A stretch of DNA of 64,000 nt from Megaustenia siamemsis (GCA_032433765.1 JAVIAB010000160.1:36571780-36635779), one strand, 5' to 3'; positions 43,374 through 54,059 are shown, counted from the stretch's first letter. Notes: generated by a model from the sequence alone, not told the origin. Numbers and translations are program-made.

Positions 43374-43390
43374 ATGATGATGATAGTTAG
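43150..43390 (+). mobile_element. LINE family C-like 3' end with expanded (ATG)n tail
   Basis: After the duplication the copy continues (TGGACACATTGATGGGAGAA, GTAGTTTAAGAGACTAGTCT, GAGATTTGATCGCAAATATC, GGCAGGCACGGTGTTTTATG). It ends in about 15 ATG/GATGAT repeats to 43385. Frames are lost. Confidence 0.75.
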
Positions 43391-44200
43391 AAGAAAACAT
43401 AAAGAAGGAATTTTTACCAATTAAAAATATGTTGTCCTGAGCAAAATCCTCATTACTGGCGGCTAGGCTATGATACGAAATTCACAAAACGAGTCCCAAC
43501 TATGTCTTCCCAAACTGAATAGAGGCTGCAAGAAATCAAATATGATTATCATTACTGCCGGAGTGTAGGATGTTATGGCCATATACCAAAAGATATAAAA
43601 TATCACAGATAATCAATAAGAGCAATGAGCTGAAAGAAATCAAAGAATAAACAAATTTGAAAAGTATTGCGGCAGCAAATGGAAAAACTGAGACCGAAGT
43701 TAAAAATAAATGGAATAGTACAAATCCAGAACTCACACAGTTCGCCATAGACATAGATAGCCTTATTATACAGGCAGATTGTTTACGATGAGTGATGATA
43801 TCGTTTGACAGGGAACAGTTGGCTGTTTTCACTTTCTGTGCGGTTTCGCCTTATGTCTTTTGGCGTGTGCTGGAACTGCTATGATGGGGACTACAGCTAC
43901 CTTTCTTTGTTTGGGTGATGAGAGAGTAATTCGGACGATTCCACTGGCACGAGTGGTTGAGCAACTATGGATTTTAATTCGTTTGCAGTGATACCGGGGC
44001 CTTCCATAACCAAAGAACCAAACCAATACAGGCAACATAAGTTTAATGTTGCAATAGATCTCAGAACAATCCAGAACACCAGAAAACGATAATCTAAATA
44101 CATGAGCCAATAGAGGATACGGGCAGCCATAGCCTCCACCTTATCAGAAACAGCTAAACAAATCATAAACTCGAACAGTAGAGAAGAGTAAAAAATTGGA
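43390..44200. other. No gene assigned; possibly part of a decayed LINE
   Basis: It precedes the LINE tail at 44.2 kb and may be its decayed RNase H region, but no motif could be confirmed. The minus-strand frames at 43829-44241 lack any recognisable domain. Confidence 0.35.
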
Positions 44201-44204
44201 AAAA

Positions 44205-44600
44205 AACATGACAAAGCCAAACTCACACTATACATTAACAACCTAACAAAAATTAGACCAAACCACCAACTTCAGATTCAGAATTGGTCATGTACCACTG
44301 AAACAACTACATCAACAGAATGTAACGAAACCAAAACTCCAGCATGTCCTCTCTGTGGACACTTACGTGAAACAGCAGAACATCACCTGTTTTGACTGTC
44401 CAGCGTTTACCAATAAACAGAACAAATCTACTTTCTCAAAGACTTAATAAATGGAACACATTGTACGGAACAACAAGGGAACTCATATATACCTGCAGAT
44501 GTCATTACATGGAGAAGAAGAAGAAGAAGAAGGAGAAGAAGAAGACGTTGCTAAAGGATCAACTTGCCATACTGTAAAAATAAAATGACAGAGAACTGAA
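44205..44600 (+). mobile_element. LINE 3' end of an RNase H-bearing clade (second copy type)
   Basis: Frame-shifted coding remnants read FRIGHVPLKQLHQQNVTK, then ACPLCGHLRETAEHHLF, then CPAFTNKQNKS. This is the Cys/His tail after RNase H in I-like LINEs. A (GAA)n tail follows at 44513-44545. Confidence 0.65.
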
Positions 44601-44789
44601 GAAATAGTAAAGCTTTTATTAGTGCTGTTTGAACGAGGCTAAGGATGATAGTTTCATGATGTTATCATCATCTAGTTTAGCTTTGTTGGCTCCCATAACA
44701 GCTACTCTGAAGTCCCTACCTTGTGTTAGATGACCAGCGTATGCTGCAGTCATGTCCATTTAGTCTTTAATATCTTGCACTCATCTTTT

Positions 44790-44792
44790 TCG

Positions 44793-44837
<45 letters not shown>

Positions 44838-44850
44838 CCCTCTCTCTATT
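44790..44850. repeat. (CT)n microsatellite
   Basis: About 20 CT units followed by a C/T-rich stretch. Confidence 0.95.
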
Positions 44851-44959
44851 TGTCTCTTGTTTGCCTGATACCATACCCTCCCTCCCCGATAATGATCTTT
44901 TTGAGATCGCAATGTCGTCTGACATGACCTTAATAGGTTATTTTTCTTGTCGTTATGTT

Positions 44960-45480
44960 CTTTAATAAATTCCCTAATCGGAAAGGCAGACTCCACATTT
45001 GGTAAACTTAAAGATAGCGCATGGGCCTACACCAAACTAACACTCAGGACTAAGATTCAAATTTACCAAAGTTGTGTGCTTAGCACACTTCTATACGGAT
45101 CGTAAACTTGGACTACCTATGCAGGGCAGGAGAAAAGGTTAAACAGCTTTCATGTACGTTGCCTTCGAAAGATTGTGAGCATCAAATGGCAGAACAAAGT
45201 AACTAACTCTAATGTCTTCCCATTCATCAAACACTTAGGAGTCGGAAACTAAGGTGGCTGGGCCATGTAAGAAGAATGGCAAAATTTCGTATTCCTAAAC
45301 AAATACTGGATGGCGAATTTTGGTACGGAAAGAGACCAAAGGGCAGACCAGTGCTGAGATTTAAGGATGTTTGTAGGGCTTTTTAAAATTAATTCTCTAT
45401 CAGTGAAAGAAGCTGGGAGAATCAGGCTGCAGATCGTAGCTCATGGAGAACAAACATGAAAAACGGCACAGCAACATTCG
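44960..45480 (+). mobile_element. LINE family G 3' fragment
   Basis: Translatable with one stop and one small deletion. It contains STFGKLKDSAWAYTKLTLRT, QIYQSCVLSTLLYGS, TWTTYAGQEKRLNSFHVRCL, RRLRWLGHVRRM-like KLRWLGHVRRM, and GKRPKGRPVLRFKDVC. This is a widespread jockey/CR1-like LINE tail. The reverse transcriptase is missing. Confidence 0.8.
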
Positions 45481-45489
45481 AGGGACGGT

Positions 45490-45830
45490 TGATATCAAAT
45501 TGAAAATCCCCCTACAGAAAAGACAATCTGCTGCCTTGCAGGAAGATTGGGGACAATCAAAGGCTAAGGAAAGCAAACCCGAATAAAATGCTGGCTGAAA
45601 TCGGATGCACTGGGCCACTGGCGCAGAACACAGTGCAACGTTTTAACGGGTGTTCAATCAGAGTGGATCTGGCAGACTCTAAATGTGTTGTTCTGTCTGT
45701 GTGGACGATCAACACACTTAACCTGATAGCTGACTTCATGTGGGGGTCTGGAATCCTACTCTGATTGAGTCCTGATCGCAGAGAGAGTGAGAGAGAGAGA
45801 GAGAGAGAGAGAAAATAAAAAAAACGCTGG
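45490..45830. repeat. Dispersed repeat of about 300 bp ending in (GA)n, copy 1
   Basis: Nearly the same sequence as 49575-49860: CCCCCTACAGAAAAGACAAT, GGGGACAATCAAAGGCTAAG, CTGGAATCCTACTCTGATTG and AGTCCTGATCGCAGAGAGAG. Here it follows directly on the family G LINE tail, so it is probably that element's C-terminal end and 3' UTR. This copy has an extra 30-40 bp compared with the other. Confidence 0.8.
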
Positions 45831-45986
45831 AGAAAGAAAAGGAGGCCAGGCACCACGAATACCTTTTGTTTATTCTGCAGTCGTATCTGTCTATCCAAAA
45901 TTTGCAATTCAGCCACAAGAGAAGCTGTTCAGCAAAACAGCACCCAGCATATACATTGATATTTTACCAAACTACTGACTTATACG

Positions 45987-45987
<1 letters not shown>

Positions 45988-46042
<55 letters not shown>
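45988..46042. repeat. (AT)n microsatellite
   Basis: About 27 TA units. Confidence 0.97.
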
Positions 46043-46046
<4 letters not shown>

Positions 46047-46431
46047 CTTTACCAACATGTTTTCTAGACTAGTATGTTGGTTCAAAATTGATTAATTATT
46101 ACACCTCTCCTTTCATTGCATTCTAATTGTTCTTATGCAGTACGTGTATTCAATAGAAAATAACTTGTAAAATAAGCAAATCAGTTACATAGCGTTGACT
46201 AGAGCGGAGACGGCACCCATTAAATAAATGAGGTACATAGCATGATAGTAATTCTTAATTACAAAATTCTCGTGAATGAGATAAAAGTGAAGTACAAATG
46301 TCCTCTGCTACAGGACATTGTAGAAACAATCATCTCTCCCATTGATAACGTTTGGTACTTTCCTGATTTGCAGTGGGAGAGCAAATACAGTCTTCTCCGG
46401 ACTCTGACCGCAGAGGACAACTTTGCCACAC

Positions 46432-46531
46432 ATGACATCACTTTGTGTCCGTGACGTCATTAACATCACTGCCTGCGCAAGTTTTATTCTACTGGTTGCT
46501 ATGGTTACCAGATCTGTTGACGGCGGAAACG
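46432..46531 (+). CDS. Candidate first coding exon with signal peptide (partial gene)
   Basis: An ATG at 46432 opens a 33-codon segment with a short polar start, a hydrophobic core (TACASFILLVAMV) and a small-residue end (TRSVDGGN), the layout of a secretory signal peptide. The frame is interrupted after one base of the next codon by a good donor, G|GTAAGAAAC at 46531/46532, giving a phase-1 intron. The EGF exon at 54835 begins in the same phase on the same strand, so the two could belong to one secreted or membrane EGF-repeat gene with an 8.3 kb intron. That link is inference. In-frame continuation upstream is not needed. It could also be a chance frame. Confidence 0.4.
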
Positions 46532-46539
46532 GTAAGAAA

Positions 46540-46930
46540 CAAAATTGTGCATTGAGTGTCCGACTAGGAGTTTGTTGTTTTTTTTTTTCTGTTGCGCTTT
46601 TCGTGTTCCTGTCTTCTAGACAGAGGCGTAAAATAAGAAAATCTGCAGTTAACAAATTAGTTCTTCTAGATGAATTCATTTTTCTGTTGCTAATTTCTTT
46701 TTCGTTTGCCTTCTATCGTAGAGGAATATGGTCAAATAATTTGCTGTTCTAGGGCTCCTATCATCACGTCTACGACCGTTCTGTCTAGTCCTCTATTTTC
46801 GAGGACTCTATCTTTGCTGTTTGGAACGTGTTTAGTTATTTCTATTGGAATATCTACTGTCAGTAATAGCCTATTGTCATTGTGGAATCTTCTGCTTAAT
46901 CTTTTCTCTGTTACTTTCACTTATACCTTT
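46540..46930. other. No further exon seen
   Basis: Downstream of the candidate donor the sequence is T-rich. Frames here end quickly or are low-complexity. Confidence 0.3.
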
Positions 46931-46932
46931 GG

Positions 46933-47760
46933 TTTGTTTGTTTAATTGTTTGTTTGATTGTTTGTTTGATTGTTTGTTTGATTCTTTGTTTGATTGTTTG
47001 TTTGATTGTTTGTTTGATTGTTTGTTTGATTGTTTGCTTGATTGTTTCTTTGATTGTTTGCTTGATTGTTTGCTTGATTGCTTGTTTGATTGTTTGTTTG
47101 ATTGTTTGTTTGATTGTTTGCTTGATTGTTTGTTTGATTGTTTGTTTGATTGTTTGCTTGATTGTTTGTTTGATTGTTTGCTTGATTGTTTGCTTGATTG
47201 TTTGCTTGATTGTTTGTTTGATTGTTTGCTTTATTGTTTGTTTGATTGTTTGTTTGATTGTCTGTTTGATTGTTTGTTTGATTGTTTGTTTGATTGTTTG
47301 TTTTATTGTTTGCTTGATTGTTTGTTTGATTGTTTGCTTTATTGTTTGTTTGATTGTTTGCTTGATTGTTTGTTTGATTGTTTGTTTGATTGTTTGTTTG
47401 ATTGTTTGCTTGATTGTTTGATTGTTTGCTTGATTGTTTGTTTGATTGTTTGCTTGATTGTTTGTTTTATTGTTTGTTTTATTGTTTGCTTGATTGTTTG
47501 TTTGATTGTTTGATTGACTATTTGATAGTCTATTTGATTGTTTGATTGTTTGATTGATTGTTTGTTTGATTGTTTGATTGTCTGTTTGATTGTCTATTTG
47601 ATGGTCTACTTGATTGTTTGTTTGATTGTCTGTTTGATTGTCTATTTGATTGTTTGTTTAATTTTCTGTTTGATTGTCTATTTGATTGTTTGTTTGAGTG
47701 TCTGTTTGATTGATTGTTTGCTTGCTTGACTGTTTGTCTGTCTGTTTGATTGTTTGCATG
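46933..47760. repeat. 12-bp minisatellite (TTGTTTGATTGT), about 65 units
   Basis: Units alternate GTTTGATTGTTT and GCTTGATTGTTT, with an 8-bp variant near 47410-47425 and 47540-47560 that shifts the frame. Cys/Leu/Ile/Val/Asp-rich frames on the plus strand and Asn/Gln-rich frames on the minus strand are repeat artefacts. Confidence 0.97.
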
Positions 47761-48105
47761 CTGCTCCAGCTGAATGATTGTCTGCTGCGCCAGCTGTATG
47801 ATTGTTTGCTGCACCAGCTTTATGTCTCTTGCAGAGCCCCGAGGGGCTACATTTTACACGAATATCACCTTTTCCTCTTTTTCAAAGCGGCAGCTGCTTG
47901 CTTAGGTGTTCCTCGCCATACAGGCAGATATTCTCCGGTTTCAGAATCTGCTCTCTTTCTTTAATTGTCGTGAGTCTTAAACGCATTTATTTATGTGTAC
48001 ATTTTCTCATATCAATTTTTATCTGAACAAATGCCATCGCCCTGCATCGCAGACTAAACGGACGCTGTCTGAATGAACCAAATTAGTAAATAACCTTGAT
48101 AATAG

Positions 48106-48663
48106 CGAATAACAGCCACTGCTGTTGCTGCTGAGGTAACGCCAAATGAGATAGGTCTTGAGAAATGTTTGCCAAGTCCAAGGCTGATGTTCTTGCACAT
48201 AATAACCTACTTTGACTTGGTAGTAACGTTGCTACTACCGCTGATCGCCATTACTGTCATGCTCTTCACGATCGTTCTGTCCATCATACACAAGTCCCGG
48301 TGGAAGAAGCTCAGTGGCCTGCCGATGCTGGAAGTTTCCGAGCTGAAACCGATCAACGATCCTAGGTGGAGCTCAGTGCGAGCTAGCGCCCAGGTTCGTG
48401 TGGCTAGGCTGCTCTTTGCGTTGTCTCTGTCTCGCATCATCATGAACGCACCCAGCCACGTGGCCAGACTGTACTATCAGAAGCGGACCCAAGATTCAGG
48501 GGACATGAAATTGACATTCTCTGAAGGCCTTATCCGGCTGATCTTCCTGCACGTCGGCCACGCCCAACATGCCTGCAAGTTTTGGATCTTCGTGGTCGTC
48601 AGTAGAAACTTTAGCAAGAACCTCAGACAAACTTTAGTGGAAGTTACCAAATGTATATGTTAG
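48106..48663 (+). CDS. 3' half of a class A (rhodopsin-like) GPCR, probably peptide-receptor-like
   Basis: The frame is open from just after a TAG at 48103 to a TAG at 48661. It encodes, in order, an extracellular-loop-2 end with a lone Cys (EKCLP), TM5 (about 48200-48285, DLVVTLLLPLIAITVM), a basic third loop (HKSRWKKLS, then SVRASAQVRVA), TM6 (LLFALSLSRIIMNAPSHVARL, containing the helix-bending proline), TM7 (about 48530-48600, ending ACKFWIFVVVS in place of NPxxY) and helix 8 (RNFSKNLRQTL). TM1-TM4 are absent, so the 5' part is on another exon or lost. An acceptor AG is possible at 48113-48114 or 48133-48134, neither with a strong pyrimidine tract. Codon use is richer in G+C than the surroundings. 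The last codons and the stop (AAATGTATATGTTAG) coincide with the first unit of the 34-bp satellite, so the C-terminus may be truncated. Resemblance is to FMRFamide-type receptors; the ligand cannot be assigned. It could be a pseudogene. Confidence 0.65.
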   Translation, partial: RITATAVAAEVTPNEIGLEKCLPSPRLMFLHIITYFDLVVTLLLPLIAITVMLFTIVLSIIHKSRWKKLSGLPMLEVSELKPINDPRWSSVRASAQVRVARLLFALSLSRIIMNAPSHVARLYYQKRTQDSGDMKLTFSEGLIRLIFLHVGHAQHACKFWIFVVVSRNFSKNLRQTLVEVTKCIC

Positions 48664-49515
48664 TCGTAGCTCATATCTTGGTGGATGTATGTGCTGGCCA
48701 AAGCTGATATCTTGGGGGGTGTATGTGCTGGCCATGGCTCATATCTTGGTGTGTGTGTGTGTGCTGGTCATGGTTCATATCTTGGTGTGTGTCTGTGCTG
48801 GCCATGGTTCATATCTTAGTGTATATCCGTGCTAGCCATGGCTCATATCTTGGTGGGTGACTGTGCTGACCAGGGTTCATATCTTGGTGTGTGTCTGTGC
48901 TGGCCATGGCTCATATCTTGATGTGTTTCTGTGCTAGTCATGGTTCATATCTTGGTGTGTTTCGGCGAAGCCATGGCTCACATCTTAATGTGTTTCTGTT
49001 CTAGCCATGACTCATATCTTGGTATGTTTCTGTGCTAGCCATGGCTCATATCTTCGCTTGTGCGTGTGTGCTGGCCATGGCTCATATCTTGGTGTGTATC
49101 TGTCTTAGTCATGTATCATATCTTTGTGCGTGCATATCTGTGTCAGTCATATCTCATATCTTTGTGAGCATGTCTATGTTAGTCACATCTCATACCTTTG
49201 TGTGTGCTTGTCTATGTCAGTCATTTCTCATTTCTTTGTGTGTTTGTGTTTAGTCATATCACATATATTTGTGTGCGCATGTATATGTTAGTCATATCTC
49301 CTATCTTTATCTTTGTGTGTGCATGATTGTGTTTAGTCGTATCTCATATCTTAGTGTGTGTATCTGTGTTAGTCATATCTCATATTTTAGAGTGTCTGTG
49401 CTTGTCATATCTCATATCTTAGTGTGTGTGTGCCTGTGTTAGTCATATCTCATATTTTGGTGTGTGTCAGTGTTAGTCATGCCTCATATCGTTGTGTGCA
49501 TGTCAGTGTTAGTCA
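48655..49515. repeat. About 34-bp minisatellite, about 25 units
   Basis: The unit is near CATGGCTCATATCTTGGTGT followed by GTGTCTGTGCTGGC. It grades into a diverged form TTAGTCATATCTCATATCTT toward the right. It begins at or before the stop codon of the GPCR fragment. Confidence 0.92.
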
Positions 49516-49574
49516 CCTCTAGTGATTCGGGCAGACGGTGCTCCTAAACCTGGGAGGGCAGACCATCTTAGGGC

Positions 49575-49815
49575 AGAATCCCCCTACAGAAAAGACAATC
49601 TCCTGCCTTGCAGGAAGATTGGGGACAATCAAAGGCTAAGGAAAGCAAACCTGAACAAAATGCTGGCCGAAATCGGGCGCAGAACACAGTGCAATGTTTT
49701 AACAGGTATTCAGGCAGAGTGGATCTAATAGACTTTAATTATGATGTCAATTCACTTAAACAGACAACTGTCTTCATGTGAGAGTCTGGAATCCTACTCT
49801 GATTGAGTCCTGATC

Positions 49816-49862
<47 letters not shown>
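49575..49862. repeat. Dispersed repeat ending in (GA)n, copy 2
   Basis: Matches 45497-45830 over its whole length, with a 3' (GA)n run of about 22 units. No LINE coding sequence is attached here, so it is 5'-truncated relative to copy 1. Confidence 0.85.
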
Positions 49863-49863
<1 letters not shown>

Positions 49864-50094
49864 GTCTACGTTTTATATCTTGACAATCTAATGTGCAAAG
49901 CTTATTGTTCTCTTCCTATGGTGTGACTTATATTTATTCAGTACTTATTGTTATTTGGTTTGTTTAACTTCTCGACTCATTGACATGTCAAGGTTTGCAC
50001 ATTCATAGCCAGTGTCTGCTGTCAACGTCTGGTTATCTGCCAAATTTGTTCACTTATATTGTGAAGCTTTGCTAGCGAAAACGTGGATGATAAA

Positions 50095-50455
50095 CATCAT
50101 CATCATCATGTGCCATCCCGGTTGGCGTAGGCGATCATTCCCTTCCACAATCTTTTATCTACAGTGCATCGTATGAGTTCTGTTGTTGACTGTTTTCCAT
50201 GCCATGACACCAAGCTATCCAGTATTTTCTCTCTTTGTCGTCCGCGATCTCTCTTTCTTTTTATTTTGCCAGTTGTAACCAAGTATTCCAACTTTCCTCT
50301 TCTCATGATGTGCCCGAAAAATGATGATTGTTTCTTTCTGATGTTTTTTTTGGGAGCTGCCTTTTTGTGTTGGCCTCTTTGAGAACTTCCTCATTGGTCT
50401 TTTTAGCTGTCCAGGGAACTTTCAACATTCTTCTGAGAAATCCCATCTCTGTAAT
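50095..50455 (-). mobile_element. LINE family B 3' end
   Basis: Minus strand: an ATCATCATCATC tail, the MIAYANRDGT end, RRGKLEYLVTTGKIKRKRDR, then truncation near the RRMLKVPW region at 50455. Close to 11505-11895. Confidence 0.85.
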
Positions 50456-50459
50456 GATA

Positions 50460-50745
50460 AACATGGTTGATGATAGAGCACATTTCTTACTTACTCCAAG
50501 TGTTGACTGGTTATAGTCTAGGTACTTCTAGATTTGTTTGAATAATATTTCTGCAAACATTACAAAAGCCATTACAATCAATCAATGTTAAGATTACATT
50601 AAAAGACACAGAGACAGAGAGAGAGGGAGAGAGAGAGAGAGGAAGAGAGAGATATATAAAGCGAGAGAGAGAGAGAAAGAGAAAGAGAGAGAGAGAGAGA
50701 ACCATATTACATGTAACACATTTTTATCAATGGAAAAAAAAGATA
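50460..50745. other. No gene seen; GA-rich simple sequence
   Basis: 50608-50702 is an imperfect (GA)n tract. Frames across it are low-complexity. Confidence 0.5.
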
Positions 50746-51190
50746 AATAGTTCTTCTGTATTATGTCTAACCAGACTTGACATACAGATGCACACCCTAG
50801 ACAATCTGACAACAGACATGAAAATCGTTGTAGATCAATGAACTGTGGTTTTACAAAAGAATGTTGAGTATATTATGGAATAATTAAGTTTAAAAAAAGA
50901 GTAATGAGAACTTTCAATAAAGAGAACAGAGTAAAAGTAAAATTTATTTCTAACATCGGAAAGAAAGAATCAACGTGTTTTTTTTTTTGTTGTTGTCGTT
51001 TTATGATGAAGATGGAAATATCTTGAATATATTATGACAATGTAACCAAAAAAAATAAAAAGAAGGAGAGGCAGAGGAAAGCAAACAGAGAATATTTTAG
51101 ACATTTTAAGTATGGTTGGAAGTCAGGAACAGAATATGTTGTAGAGATGTGACCGCGTCGACTAGCAGGCATGGTGCTTGATGATGATGG
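50745..51190 (+). mobile_element. LINE family C-like 3' end (old)
   Basis: Diverged copy: TCTGTATTATGTCTAACCAG, ACTGTGGTTTTACAAAAGAA, TGTTGAGTATATTATGGAAT, GAGAGGCAGAGGAAAGCAAA, and a 3' end GGTGCTTGATGATGATGG. A T-rich insertion sits where the FGHV segment should be. Confidence 0.7.
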
Positions 51191-51494
51191 CTGTAAGAAG
51201 GTAATATCAGAGATTAGCCAGACAACTTTCAGTCATGCACTCGGTCAAAAGCTGTGAGATCGTTTTATCAATATCAAAACTGTCGGAGAAGCCAAAATGT
51301 CTGGACGTTCAAGAACAACAAAGGTGCAGAAAGATCGATATGCACTTTAACTGGCATTGAGAGAGACAGAACAGTCGCAGTAAATGAAATTAGGTGTCAC
51401 CACAAGCAACAAGCAACATCAATTTCAACAACTAAACGAATCACAACAAACTTAAAACCTGAAGCTTTACGTTCATCCGCTTTACATCAGTGTT

Positions 51495-51775
51495 CATCGA
51501 GCTGCTAGTTTTACTTGATAATCAACGTAATCTGACATGGTCAAGTCGCTCATCATCATCATCGAGCTGCTAGTTTTACTTGATATCAGCTTAATCTGAC
51601 ATGGTCAAGTCGCTCATCATCATCATCATCATCGAGTTGCTAGTTTTACTTGATATCAACTTAATCTGACATGGTCAAGTCGCTCATCATCATCACCGAG
51701 CTGCTAGTTTTACTTGATATCAACTTAATCTGACATGGTCAAGTCGCTCATCATCATCATCATCGAGCTGCTAGT
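51495..51775. repeat. About 63-66-bp minisatellite, 4-5 units
   Basis: The unit is CGAGCTGCTAGTTTTACTTG, ATATCAACTTAATCTGACAT, GGTCAAGTCGCTCATCATCATCAT, with a variable number of CAT triplets. Its central part resembles the 69-bp satellite that starts at 52.31 kb. Confidence 0.92.
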
Positions 51776-52305
51776 AGTACAGTATCATCAGCATATCTTA
51801 GGTTATTTATTATCTTCCCATTAATTTGTAGATCTGGCATCCCTGTGATGTTTTTAAAAATTTGATCAGTGTATAGATTGAACAAACTTGGTGATAGGAT
51901 GCATCCCTGTCTTACTCCTCTTTTTATATCAATGGGTGTAGAGTTCTCTTTCTTATATTTTATTATTGCTGTTTGTTCCCTATATAGATTACATATTAGT
52001 CGTATGTCCATGTCATCCAGATGTATCTCTTTTAGGCATTCTATAAGTTGTTTGTGGTGTACACTATCAAAAGCTTTGGAGTAGTCTATGAAGCAGGCAT
52101 ATATTGGTTTGTTTACTTCTCTGTACTTTGTTCTTATGCAGAATATGGCTTCTTTTGTCCCACTATTTTTCCTAATTCCAAATTACTGCTCATCTAATTC
52201 AGTATTGATTTTATTCTGAATCCTTCCTTGTATAACTTGTAGCAAGATTTTTGTAACATGGCTCATTAGGCTTATTGTTCTAAAGTCACTGCATTCAACT
52301 GCACC
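51771..52305 (-). mobile_element. LINE reverse-transcriptase fragment between two related satellites
   Basis: Minus strand: an RT palm segment from motif 1 (DFRTISLMSHVTKI) through FIDYSKAFDSVHHKQL and GVRQGCILSPSLFNLYTDQI to the catalytic box LRYADDTVLLAA, where it stops. One stop lies near the start. The RT thumb, the C-terminal tail and the endonuclease are absent. It is similar to, but not the same as, the family C copy at 57.8 kb. Both ends run into satellite DNA. Confidence 0.85.
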
Positions 52306-52309
52306 ACAT

Positions 52310-54045
52310 GTTAGTCACAAATTAGTCAGTGTCCACTTTTATGGACTCTCACTGACAGGGACATGTCATTACTTTTTGTAAGTCAAATGTCCACTGTTTA
52401 CTTGACATCGACTCTATCTGTCAGGGACATGTCATCACTTTTTGTAAATTAGTCAGTGTCAACTATTTACTTGATACCGACTCAATCTGTCAGGGACATG
52501 TCAACTCTTGTTGTAAATTAGTCAGTGTCAACTTTTTACTTGAAACCGACTCAATCTGTCAGGGACATGTCAACTCTTGTTGTAAATTAGTCAGTGTCAA
52601 CTTTTTACTTGATACCGACTCAATCTGTCAGGGACATGTCAACTCTTGTTGTAAATTAGTCAGTGTCAACTTTTTACTTGATACCGACTCAATCTGTCAG
52701 GGACATGTCAACTCTTGTTGTAAATTAGTTGTCAACTTTTTACTTGATACCGACTCAATCTGTCAGGGACATGTCAACTCTTGTTGTAAATTAGTCAGTG
52801 TCAACTTTTTACTTGATACCGACTCAATCTGTCAGGGACATGTCAACTCTTGTTGTAAATTAGTCAGTGTCAACTTTTTACTTGAAACGGACTCTATCTG
52901 TCAGGGACATGTCAACTCTTGTTGTAAATTAGTCAGTGTCAACTTTTTACTTCTAACCGACTCTATCTGTCAGGGACATGTCAAGTCTTGTTGTAAATTA
53001 GTCAGTGTCAACTTTTTACTTCTTACCGACTCTATCTGTCAGGGACATGTCATCTCTTGTTGTAAATTAGTCAATGTCAACTTTTTACTTGTTACCGACT
53101 CTATCTGTCAGGGACATGTCATCTCTTGTTGTAAATTAGTCAGTGTCAACTTTTTACTTGAAACCGACTCTCTGTCAGGGACATGTCAACTCTTGTTGTA
53201 AATTAGTCAGTGTCAACTTTTTACTTGAAACCGACTCAATCTGTCAGGGACATGTCAACTCTTGTTGTAAATTAGTCAGTGTCAACTTTTTACTTGATAC
53301 CGACTCAATCTGTCAGGGACATGTCAACTCTTGTTGTAAATTAGTCAGTGTCAACTTTTTACTTGATACCGACTCAATCTGTCAGGGACATGTCAACTCT
53401 TGTTGTAAATTAGTCAGTGTCAACTTTTTACTTGTTACCGACTCTATCTGTCAGGGACATGTCATCTCTTGTTGTAAATTAGTCAGTGTCAACTTTTTAC
53501 TTGTTACCGACTCAATCTGTCAGGGACATGTCATCTCTTGTTGTAAATTAGTCAGTGTCAACTTTTTACTTGTTACCGACTCTATCTGTCAGGGACATGT
53601 CATCTCATGTTGTAAATTAGTCAGTGTCAACTTTTTACTTGAAACCGACTCTATCTGTCAGGGACATGTCAACTCTTGTTGTAAATTAGTCAGTGTCAAC
53701 TTTTTACTTGAAACCGACTCAATCTGTCAGGGACATGTCAACTCTTGTTGTAAATTAGTCAGTGTCAACTTTTTACTTGAAACCGACTCTATCTGTCAGG
53801 GACATGTCAACTCTTGTTGTAAATTAGTCAGTGTCAACTTTTTACTTCTTACCGACTCTATCTGTCAGGGACATGTCATCTCTTGTTGTAAATTAGTCAG
53901 TGTCAACTTTTTACTTGTTACCGACTCTATCTGTCAGGGACATGTCATCTCTTGTTGTAAATTAGTCAGTGTCAACTTTTTACTTGATACTGACTCAATC
54001 TGTCAGGGACATGTCAACTCTTGTTGTAAATTAGTCAGCGTCCAC
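52310..54045. repeat. 69-bp satellite, about 25 units
   Basis: The unit is GTCAGTGTCAACTTTTTACT, TGATACCGACTCAATCTGTC, AGGGACATGTCAACTCTTGT, TGTAAATTA. Variants at the TGATACC position (TGAAACC, TGTTACC, CTTACC) are grouped in runs, so neighbouring units are more alike. Because 69 = 3 x 23, one plus frame stays open for 304 codons from 53143 to 54057 with a 23-residue repeat. It is best seen as a by-product. Confidence 0.95.
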
Positions 54046-54059
54046 TGTGTTGTCTAACA

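Noticed and set aside
44796..44836. Possible regulatory GAGA-factor site cluster
   Set aside because: Simple (CT)n repeat with no nearby promoter or exon.
46259..46679. Minus-strand frame of 123 codons overlapping the candidate signal-peptide exon
   Set aside because: No domain, no signal peptide and no splice support; it is antisense to a better supported exon.
46845..47814. Leu/Cys/Asp-rich plus-strand frames and an Asn/Gln-rich minus-strand frame resembling a prion-like domain
   Set aside because: They are translations of the 12-bp TTGTTTGATTGT array.
53143..54057. 304-codon plus-strand frame with a 23-residue repeat (VNFLLDTDSICQGHVNSCC)
   Set aside because: The 69-bp satellite keeps one frame open because 69 is a multiple of 3. 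The same array has stops in its left third (52310-53140), so it is not under coding constraint. A real repeat protein cannot be fully excluded without expression data.
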